From Treponema sp. (GTDB taxonomy: Bacteria; Spirochaetota; Spirochaetia; Treponematales; Treponemataceae): DNA of 5,287 nt. The translations under genes were made by a program, and so were the position numbers. Below are positions 1-4,891 of this stretch, piece after piece; the stretch's first letter is position 1; each line of letters opens with the position of its first letter. The stretch covers positions 1 to 5,287 of the forward strand of contig JAILQA010000390.1 of assembly GCA_024699205.1 (NCBI GenBank), in the 5' to 3' direction. The notes beneath the pieces are model-generated. The model saw only the letters and a program-made list of their open reading frames with translations. It was not told the DNA's origin and made no database searches.

Positions 1-260
1 ACCGTATTTTCAATTTTAGTGTTTTCTGAATACCACAAGCCTGAGCGTGACATTTCCTTAAAGGTTGAATTATTGACACTGGCATTATTTGTATTCCATA
101 AAGGATACTTCCACTCGAAAGAAGCCTTGTTTACGTTTATATTTTTAGCATGTTTTAATGGAGATTCCCCATCGCAAAACACAACGTCATCATAATGAAC
201 GTCTTTTGAAAAATACTCTGCTCTCTCTCCCGAAAAAGATTGCTGTGTATTAAGTTTCAT
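1..260 (-). CDS. DUF3737 family protein, N-terminal part (runs off the left edge)
   Basis: An open frame of 86 codons starts at an ATG (258-260, minus strand) and is still open at base 1. The protein begins MKLNTQQSFSGERAEYF and contains DGESPLKHAKNI, FEWKYPLWNT and SRSGLWYSE. I recognise this as the N-terminal pattern of the DUF3737 family (recalled pattern: GERALF, DGESPLKES, KWKYPLWY, RAGIWY). Known members are roughly 270-290 residues long and are predicted right-handed beta-helix, pectate-lyase-like proteins of unknown function. About two thirds of the gene is therefore missing here. The repeated short beta and Asn-rich turns (KNINVNKASF, NASVNNSTF) fit a beta-helix. There is no signal peptide, so a cytoplasmic location is likely. 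No Shine-Dalgarno motif precedes the ATG, and the predicted transcription start lies only a few bases upstream. The gene is divergent from mnmA. Family assignment is fairly sure; the function is unknown. Confidence 0.78.
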   Translation of the reverse strand, partial: MKLNTQQSFSGERAEYFSKDVHYDDVVFCDGESPLKHAKNINVNKASFEWKYPLWNTNNASVNNSTFKEMSRSGLWYSENTKIENT

Positions 261-271
261 ATATCTATAAT

Positions 272-301
272 ATAATAAAATTGTGCACAATCATTGTACA
301 A
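272..301 (-). promoter_or_regulatory. Putative promoter of the DUF3737 gene
   Basis: On the minus strand, TTGTAC (296-301) and TATTAT (272-277, five of six to TATAAT) are separated by 18 bases. The predicted transcription start falls around 262-266, directly next to the ATG at 260. The mRNA would therefore be almost leaderless, which agrees with the lack of a Shine-Dalgarno sequence. The -35 match is weak (three of six), so the assignment is tentative. Confidence 0.45.
281..301. promoter_or_regulatory. Operator-like palindrome cluster between the -35 and -10 of the DUF3737 promoter
   Basis: Two perfect palindromes lie side by side: TTGTGCACAA (281-290) and TTGTACAA (294-301). Together they form a larger dyad centred on C292, with perfect inner arms ACAAT/ATTGT (287-291 and 293-297). 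The dyad extends to 284-300 with a single mismatched pair. It overlaps the putative -35 and fills the promoter spacer, the classic place for a repressor site. The cognate regulator is not in the window and I cannot name its family. Confidence 0.5.
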
Positions 302-362
302 AATCACTTAAAATTCCTAAAAAATAACGAAAAATTATAGAAAACAATAAATAATAATCCCC

Positions 363-391
363 TTGCAAATCGCGCAAAAATATATTTTAAT
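363..391 (+). promoter_or_regulatory. Putative promoter of mnmA
   Basis: TTGCAA (363-368, four of six to TTGACA) and TTTAAT (386-391, five of six to TATAAT) are separated by the preferred 17 bases. The predicted start near 398 gives a leader of about 40 bases before the TTG start codon. The -35 also sits in a small dyad, TTGC (363-366) with GCAA (374-377), which may be coincidence. The rest of 302-362 is A-rich with no recognisable gene. Confidence 0.5.
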
Positions 392-425
392 TTAAATCGA
401 TTATTACAATCACCACACTGTATAC

Positions 426-430
426 GAGGA
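426..430 (+). promoter_or_regulatory. Ribosome binding site that fixes the TTG start of mnmA
   Basis: GAGGA lies eight bases before the TTG at 439-441, an ideal spacing. The first in-frame ATG (460-462, codon 8) has no comparable Shine-Dalgarno motif in front of it. The TTG start is therefore preferred. Confidence 0.65.
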
Positions 431-438
431 TAAAAACT

Positions 439-1605
439 TTGAAATATATACAAGAGCAAATGCCGCCAGCCGGTTCAACCGTAGTAGTAGGAATGTCAGG
501 TGGAGTTGATTCTACCCTAACCGCTCTTTTACTTAAACAGAAGGGCTGTAAGGTAATCGGCGCAACTATGTCTCTCTGGGACGGTCACATAAAAGAACTG
601 GAAGGCGAAAAAGTTTTTTTTGATGCCTGTTATGGTCCAAAAGAAGATGTCGATATTGCTGAATGTAAAAGATTTTGCGCAGAAAACGACATAGAATATC
701 ATGTGATTGATTTGAGCAAAACCTTCAACGAAACAGTACTTGATTATTTTAAAAGAGAATATCGTGCTGGAAGAACTCCAAATCCCTGCATCCGCTGCAA
801 TCGCTTCATAAAATTTGGCGCTCTTTTGGAAGGCATTAAAAAAATCGATATTGATTTTGATTATTTCTGTACCGGTCATTACGCCATGGTAGTTCGCCCT
901 GAGGAAGGATTATGGGGAAGCGATAAAAAACCTTGCATGATTGCCTGTGCCAGCGACGAAACCAAAGATCAAACTTACTTTTTATACCGTCTCCCATCCG
1001 AAATCCTTGAAAAGGTTCGTTTTCCTCTGGCAAATGTACGAAAATCAGAGGTTTTTGAAATTGCAAAAAAAGCTGGATTGGAGGCTGCAACCCGCAAAGA
1101 AAGTCAGGATTTTATAGATTCAAGATATTTTGACCAGCTTTTCGACGACAAACCTTCCATTTCAGGTGATTTTATCGACATCAATGGAAAAGTTCTGGGT
1201 AAACACAAGGGAATTGAGCATTATACTGTAGGTCAGCGCCGAGGTCTTGGAGTTGCTGGTCCTGTTCCATATTATGTAAAGGAAATTAAGGCAGAAACAA
1301 ATCAGATTGTACTTGCTGAAAAATCAGAACTCAATTCAACCTCTTTGATTGCAGATGATTTTGTATGGCCTAGTGACCTTGAACCAAACGAGATTTTTGA
1401 AGCTATGGTGAAAATCCGTCTGAGAAGCAAATCTGCAATTGCAACTATAGAAAAATATACCCCTGATGCAGATGATAATCACAATTACAAGGGACAACCT
1501 TGGAAAATCACCTTTAATCAGGGGCAGTTTGCAATTACTCCGGGTCAGTCCGCCGTCTTATACAAAGATAATGTAATTATTGGCGGCGGCGTTATAGTAC
1601 GTTAA
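439..1605 (+). CDS. mnmA: tRNA-specific 2-thiouridylase MnmA (non-canonical cysteine set)
   Basis: This 388-residue protein should thiolate C2 of U34 in the anticodons of tRNA-Lys, -Glu and -Gln, using ATP and sulfur from a cysteine desulfurase relay, in the cytoplasm. E. coli MnmA is about 368 residues. The N-terminal PP-loop ATP pyrophosphatase domain (about 12-215) carries GMSGGVDST (18-26), TPNPCIRCNRFIKFG (113-127), TGHY (145-148) and KDQTYFLYRL (176-185). The central and C-terminal beta domains carry GKVLGKHKGIEHYTVGQRRG (250-269) and ITPGQSAVLY (366-375), both typical of MnmA. C120 corresponds to the first catalytic cysteine (E. coli Cys102). C117 replaces the usual Asp, giving a CxxC. 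The second catalytic cysteine, normally in SQxICFI, is absent: the chain reads ESQDFIDSRYF (221-231). Extra cysteines occur at C64, C76 and C80. The start is TTG, chosen for its Shine-Dalgarno. The gene stands alone on its strand, and its stop interlocks with that of metY. Family membership is secure; the exact sulfuration chemistry is not. Confidence 0.93.
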   Translation: MKYIQEQMPPAGSTVVVGMSGGVDSTLTALLLKQKGCKVIGATMSLWDGHIKELEGEKVFFDACYGPKEDVDIAECKRFCAENDIEYHVIDLSKTFNETVLDYFKREYRAGRTPNPCIRCNRFIKFGALLEGIKKIDIDFDYFCTGHYAMVVRPEEGLWGSDKKPCMIACASDETKDQTYFLYRLPSEILEKVRFPLANVRKSEVFEIAKKAGLEAATRKESQDFIDSRYFDQLFDDKPSISGDFIDINGKVLGKHKGIEHYTVGQRRGLGVAGPVPYYVKEIKAETNQIVLAEKSELNSTSLIADDFVWPSDLEPNEIFEAMVKIRLRSKSAIATIEKYTPDADDNHNYKGQPWKITFNQGQFAITPGQSAVLYKDNVIIGGGVIVR

Positions 1606-2876
1606 ATACTAGCCAGAGCCTGCTTTAAGTCAGCAATAATATCATTGACATTCTCAATTCCAACAGAAAGGCGGATTAAATCTGCCCCTACTCCACAGTT
1701 TTCAAGCTCTTTGTCGGTAAGCTGTCTGTGGGTAGAACTTGCCGGATGAAGAACGCAGGTGTGAGCATCTGCAACATGAGTAGCAATAATTGCAACCTTA
1801 AGATGCTTCATAAACTCTTCTGCAGCCTTTCGTCCACCCTTTACACCAAAAGAAACTACACCACAAGTTCCGTTTGGCATGTATTTTTTTGCCAGATCAT
1901 AATATTTGTTGCTTTCAAGGCCAGGATAATTAACCCAGGTAACATTTGGATTTGCTTCAAGGAACTTGGCAACCTTAAGAGCGTTTTCACAATGACGCGG
2001 AACCCTTACTGCCAGAGATTCAATTCCAAGGTTCAAAAGATAAGCATTCATCGGAGCCTGAATTGAACCAAAATCACGCATAAGCTGAGCTGTACATTTT
2101 GTAATAAAAGCTCCTTCCTTACCAAACTTTTCTGCATAAGTAATTCCATGATAAGATTCATCAGGAGTACATAGACCAGGGAACTTTTCCTTATGAGCCA
2201 TCCAGTCAAACTTGCCGCTGTCAATAATTGCACCGCCAACAGTAGCGTCATGACCATCCAGATATTTTGTAGTTGAATGAGTTACAATATCGCAGCCCCA
2301 TTCAAAAGGACGGCAGTTTATAGGAGTTGCAAAAGTATTATCAACAATAAGAGGAACTCCGTGAGCATGGGCAGCCTTAGCAAAGCGTTCAATATCAAAA
2401 ACTGTCAAAGCAGGATTTGCAATTGTTTCTCCAAAAACAGCCTTAGTATTAGGTTTAAAAGCTGCTTCCAGTTCTTCATCAGAGCATTCAGGATCAACAA
2501 AAGTAAAATCAATTCCCATTTTGCGCATGGTTACATTAAAAAGATTAAAGGTTCCGCCGTAAATTGAAGCTGAAGAAATAACATGGTCTCCGGCATTTGC
2601 AATATTAAAAACAGAATAAAAGTTTGCAGCCTGACCAGAAGAAGTCAACATTCCGGCTGTACCACCTTCAAGTGCAGTAAGCTTTGCAGCAACATAATCG
2701 TTTGTAGGATTCTGAAGTCGTGTGTAAAAATATCCGCTTGCTTCCAAATCAAACAGTTTACCCATATCTTCGCTGGTGTCGTATTTAAAAGTTGTACTCT
2801 GAATAATTGGAATCATCCTTGATTCACCATTTTTTGGAGTATAACCAGCCTGAATACATTTTGTCTCTTGTTCCAT
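1602..2876 (-). CDS. metY: O-acetylhomoserine sulfhydrylase (aminocarboxypropyltransferase), PLP-dependent
   Basis: This 424-residue protein belongs to the Cys/Met metabolism PLP-enzyme family (cystathionine gamma-synthase clan, fold type I). Its length, its start (ETKCIQAGYTP) and its central region (LCTPDESYHGITYAEKFG, 235-252) fit the OAH sulfhydrylase subgroup. That subgroup makes homocysteine from O-acetylhomoserine and sulfide, and sometimes cysteine from O-acetylserine. Visible active-site features are YTR (51-53, phosphate contact from the neighbouring subunit), SSGQAA (79-84), D179 in VDNTFATP (pyridine nitrogen), HSTTKY (200-205) with K204 as the Schiff-base lysine, HPASSTHRQL (377-386), and R402 in RLSVGIEN (carboxylate binding). 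It looks complete and functional. The ATG is preceded by GAGGT (2884-2888), seven bases away. It is transcribed toward mnmA and their stop codons overlap. Regulation by the repeated motif upstream is inferred. A related gamma-lyase or a cystathionine gamma-synthase is the main alternative for the substrate. Confidence 0.92.
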   Translation of the reverse strand: MEQETKCIQAGYTPKNGESRMIPIIQSTTFKYDTSEDMGKLFDLEASGYFYTRLQNPTNDYVAAKLTALEGGTAGMLTSSGQAANFYSVFNIANAGDHVISSASIYGGTFNLFNVTMRKMGIDFTFVDPECSDEELEAAFKPNTKAVFGETIANPALTVFDIERFAKAAHAHGVPLIVDNTFATPINCRPFEWGCDIVTHSTTKYLDGHDATVGGAIIDSGKFDWMAHKEKFPGLCTPDESYHGITYAEKFGKEGAFITKCTAQLMRDFGSIQAPMNAYLLNLGIESLAVRVPRHCENALKVAKFLEANPNVTWVNYPGLESNKYYDLAKKYMPNGTCGVVSFGVKGGRKAAEEFMKHLKVAIIATHVADAHTCVLHPASSTHRQLTDKELENCGVGADLIRLSVGIENVNDIIADLKQALASI

Positions 2877-2901
2877 TGTTAATACCTCATATAAATTATT
2901 A

Positions 2902-2988
2902 ATATAATTTGCTATAGAAAAATATTATGAGTTTATGAGATTTATTGCAAGATATAGTTATATACAAAAAACTTATAGCAAGTTATAG
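2902..2988. repeat. Three copies of a TATAAYTTGCTATA motif upstream of metY
   Basis: Copy 1 (2972-2988, minus) reads CTATAACTTGCTATAAG. Copy 2 (2941-2957, minus) reads CTATATCTTGCAATAAA and matches copy 1 at 14 of 17 positions. It lies 31 bases downstream of copy 1, close to three helical turns. Copy 3 (2902-2918, plus, so inverted) reads ATATAATTTGCTATAGA and matches copy 1 at 13 of the 14 core positions. Copy 3 falls near the predicted transcription start of metY. Each copy also holds the TATA half twice. The arrangement resembles a regulator-binding array, but the region is very AT-rich, so some similarity is expected by chance. Confidence 0.45.
2922..2950 (-). promoter_or_regulatory. Putative promoter of metY
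   Basis: On the minus strand, TTGCAA (2945-2950) is followed after 17 bases by TAATAT (2922-2927). An overlapping alternative -10, CATAAT (2924-2929), has a 15-base spacer. The -35 lies inside copy 2 of the repeated motif and the expected start lies near copy 3. The leader would be about 40 bases, with the ribosome binding site at 2884-2888. Several other AT-rich hexamers compete, so confidence is modest. The 2877-3001 stretch contains no gene. Confidence 0.35.
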
Positions 2989-3001
2989 AAAAAAACTATA
3001 G

Positions 3002-3706
3002 TTATTTAACTTCAACCTCATAAGACCATCTGCAGGAATCAGAAAAATCAGAATTACGGGCAGCAACCTTAATTACAATCCTGCTTTCCGGTAAAAAGCC
3101 TGAATAAATATATTCTGTTTTTGGAGCAGCAACTGTGTTTAGCACATTAAGCCTAGGTGCATGAAAATACAATTCATCACTTTTAAGATTTACATCATAA
3201 TAGACCGCAGCCTCTACCCCATCCCAGGAAATTGATATGGCAGTTTTATCTTGATTAAAGCTTGCTTTTACATTGCCTGGTCTGGCTAATTCGCCGCTTG
3301 GAGGAATATCTTTCAGGGTTTTAAAACTTATTGTAGCATAATCACTCATAACATATTGGTTATTCCCTTTTTCAAACATTGCTGCAATTTGAACCTTATA
3401 TTCCCTTTCATATAAAAGATTGTCTATTGTAAAGCTGTTAGTCCCGGCTTCTGCATTAATAATATCGCTTTTCCAATAATTTCCATCGTTATCTGTCCTC
3501 CACATTATTTCATATTTGCTGGCTTTATTTACTGGATTCCAGGAAAGTACCGCACTGTCAGCAGTTATTGAAGAAACTCTCAGATTTTTTGGAGCTTCCC
3601 GATTTATTCCCCAAAGAATGTTGCTGCAAGCCGCAAAAAAGACAGAAAGAGCAGTCAAAAGAATAAGAAGACAAAATCGACCAATTATATTTTTTCTAAA
3701 AGCCAT
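3002..3706 (-). CDS. Putative lipoprotein with two fibronectin type III domains
   Basis: This 234-residue protein starts MAFRKNIIGR. A lysine/arginine-containing n-region and a hydrophobic stretch (11-25) lead to the lipobox FAAC, with Cys27 as the predicted lipidated residue; Phe at -3 is tolerated in spirochaetes. FnIII domain 1 spans about 38-131: APKNLRVSSI, the core Trp in VLSWNPV, and YKVQIAA. FnIII domain 2 spans about 141-234: RPGNVKASF, ISISWDGVEAAVYYDV, and VIKVAARN. It is probably membrane-anchored and exposed in the periplasm or at the surface. The ligand is unknown and no enzymatic motif is visible. I chose the ATG at 3704-3706 over an in-frame TTG at 3722-3724 because GGAG sits eight bases before the ATG, while the TTG has no ribosome binding site. 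It follows the larger lipoprotein gene by five bases, so it is probably the second gene of that operon. FnIII calls come from pattern recognition and are firm as a fold, weak as a function. Confidence 0.8.
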   Translation of the reverse strand: MAFRKNIIGRFCLLILLTALSVFFAACSNILWGINREAPKNLRVSSITADSAVLSWNPVNKASKYEIMWRTDNDGNYWKSDIINAEAGTNSFTIDNLLYEREYKVQIAAMFEKGNNQYVMSDYATISFKTLKDIPPSGELARPGNVKASFNQDKTAISISWDGVEAAVYYDVNLKSDELYFHAPRLNVLNTVAAPKTEYIYSGFLPESRIVIKVAARNSDFSDSCRWSYEVEVK

Positions 3707-3711
3707 AATCC

Positions 3712-4827
3712 CTACTCCACGCAAATTGAAAAATTACGGCTATAGTATTTTACTATCCGTAATAAATAAGTAGCATCTGACGAAAAGCCATCTATATCAG
3801 CCCTAATATTGCGTTTTACAGCATAATCATAAATCTGGTCGTCTGATACAGTTAACAAAGTAAGATTTTCAGCCGAAGCCTGTCCTTCCGCAGGTATAAA
3901 CAAAGGCAGCCCGGATGCAATAAGGCTTCCATCTTCCAGAAAGATTGACAGGGAAGTTTCCTGATTATAATCCTCGCAATAAAATGACAGAAAACCTTCC
4001 TGCGCCTTGCATTTAAACCACAAAGAATCTGCATCCGAACAGAAGTATTCTCTTATTCCATTTTCAAGCATAATGGCTTTATCTTTGCTTAGATTTTCTA
4101 AAGCAGGAACACAGCCGCTTACTTTAGCTGAAAACAAACTGGATTTGTCACCGCTAAAAGCCTTTACCATAAAGGTATATGATTGTTCATTTGGAAGATA
4201 GTTTTTTATAAAAGAAGTTTCAGAGGTTTCTGTAATCTTGATGAATTTTTCATTAAAATTGCTCCAGATGCTGCTTGTATAATAAAGCTCATAAGAGTCT
4301 GCATTTTCAACCGCATCCCAGGTGACTGTAAGGGCATTTCGTTTATTTCTGTATGCCAGAACCTTAAGGTTTTTAGGATAGTCCAAAGTTACCCTTGAAT
4401 CCTCAGCGGTCGTGATTGATTTTTCTTCTGATTTTTTTGAATAAGTTTTACTGTTAAAAAGCGAAAATCTTTCGACACTTGCTGTAACAACATAAGTATA
4501 CTCTGTTCCACTTTCGCAAGTATTATCTGTTATACAAAGAGGCATATCTGCTTTCCACTCAAAAAATCTTGTATCAAGTACATCATCACGAATCATACTT
4601 CTTTCAATAAAATAATTAACACGCTCTTCTATAGCTTCATCTGAAGGCGTCCAGCTGATTATTACGCTTGTCTGGGGCGAATCTTCAGAAAGAGTAAGCG
4701 TTACAATAGGCTGTGTAAGAGCAGGTTCTGTGTCTGTTTTGCAGGAAAGCACTAAAAGAGCTTGTGTTAAGATTAAAAAGAAGGAAAAAACAAAAAATGA
4801 AAATCTCAAAACTTTTTTTTGTAACAT
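3712..4827 (-). CDS. Putative lipoprotein with fibronectin type III domains and a PPC-like C-terminal domain
   Basis: This 371-residue protein begins MLQKKVLRFS. A hydrophobic segment rich in Phe and Leu (about 9-27) leads to the lipobox VLSC, with Cys29 as the predicted lipidated residue. A divergent FnIII-like domain spans about 40-141 (VIISWTPSDEA, YTYVVTASVE). A clear FnIII domain spans about 150-236 (YPKNLKVLAY, LTVTWDAVENADSYELYY, YTFMVKAFS). The last 125 residues look like a bacterial pre-peptidase C-terminal (PPC)-type beta-sandwich: SDADSLWFKCKA, LSFYCED, TSLSIFLEDGSLIAS, and a final YLLRIV to FSICVE. That domain is inferred from the pattern only. The mature protein has seven further cysteines (98, 104, 239, 263, 273, 284, 369), which is many for an exported protein. 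The gene is first in a two-gene operon and shares the FnIII fold with the second product, suggesting old duplication. AAGGAG (4839-4844) precedes the ATG by 11 bases. Codons 3-5 contain a run of eight A. Function unknown. Confidence 0.8.
   Translation of the reverse strand: MLQKKVLRFSFFVFSFFLILTQALLVLSCKTDTEPALTQPIVTLTLSEDSPQTSVIISWTPSDEAIEERVNYFIERSMIRDDVLDTRFFEWKADMPLCITDNTCESGTEYTYVVTASVERFSLFNSKTYSKKSEEKSITTAEDSRVTLDYPKNLKVLAYRNKRNALTVTWDAVENADSYELYYTSSIWSNFNEKFIKITETSETSFIKNYLPNEQSYTFMVKAFSGDKSSLFSAKVSGCVPALENLSKDKAIMLENGIREYFCSDADSLWFKCKAQEGFLSFYCEDYNQETSLSIFLEDGSLIASGLPLFIPAEGQASAENLTLLTVSDDQIYDYAVKRNIRADIDGFSSDATYLLRIVKYYSRNFSICVE
3715..3718 (-). promoter_or_regulatory. Ribosome binding site of the second lipoprotein gene, inside the end of the first
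   Basis: GGAG is formed by the last two codons of the upstream gene (GTG GAG) just before its TAG stop (3712-3714). It lies eight bases before the ATG at 3706. This decides the start codon and points to translational coupling of the two lipoproteins. Confidence 0.6.
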
Positions 4828-4838
4828 TTTGTTATCAT

Positions 4839-4844
4839 CTCCTT
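4839..4844 (-). promoter_or_regulatory. Strong Shine-Dalgarno of the first lipoprotein gene
   Basis: AAGGAG on the minus strand sits 11 bases before the ATG at 4825-4827, slightly longer than ideal. A nearer ATG (4836-4838) directly abuts it but is out of frame and too close to be used. Confidence 0.6.
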
Positions 4845-4851
4845 ATTGAAA

Positions 4852-4879
4852 ATTATAATAGCCTTTTTCATAAAAGCAA
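4852..4879 (-). promoter_or_regulatory. Putative promoter of the lipoprotein operon
   Basis: On the minus strand a perfect -10, TATAAT (4852-4857), lies 16 bases downstream of TTGCTT (4874-4879, three of six to TTGACA). The predicted start is near 4845, so the leader would be under 20 bases and consist almost only of the Shine-Dalgarno. This allows the lipoproteins to be expressed independently of the upstream SMP-30 gene on the same strand. The 4828-4891 spacer holds nothing else beyond a weak imperfect hairpin at 4861-4877. Confidence 0.55.
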
Positions 4880-4891
4880 TATCTATTTTCT

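Noticed and set aside
1728..2822. Plus-strand open frames within metY
   Set aside because: They are antisense shadows of a well-conserved enzyme gene, with no family resemblance and low-complexity composition.
2966..2984. Stem AACTT/AAGTT with loop GCTAT followed by a T run, as an intrinsic terminator after the lipoprotein operon (minus strand)
   Set aside because: The stem is only five pairs with a single G-C pair, too weak to call. The same bases are better explained as copy 1 of the repeated motif, although a dual role is possible.
2984..3000. TATAG / T7 loop / CTATA hairpin just after the second lipoprotein stop
   Set aside because: Only five mostly A-T pairs, and the T run is in the loop rather than after the stem. 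Expected by chance in such AT-rich DNA.
2877..3001. SAM or other riboswitch in the metY leader
   Set aside because: The region is almost entirely A and T, with no GC-bearing paired elements of a known riboswitch, and the predicted leader is only about 40 bases.
3722..3724. TTG as the start of the second lipoprotein, adding six residues
   Set aside because: It has no ribosome binding site, while the ATG at 3704-3706 has GGAG at ideal spacing and gives a normal short signal-peptide n-region.
4861..4877. Hairpin GCcTTTT/AAAAGC downstream of the SMP-30 gene as a terminator
   Set aside because: Imperfect, with one bulged base and no clean T tract after it on the minus strand. It overlaps the predicted lipoprotein promoter.
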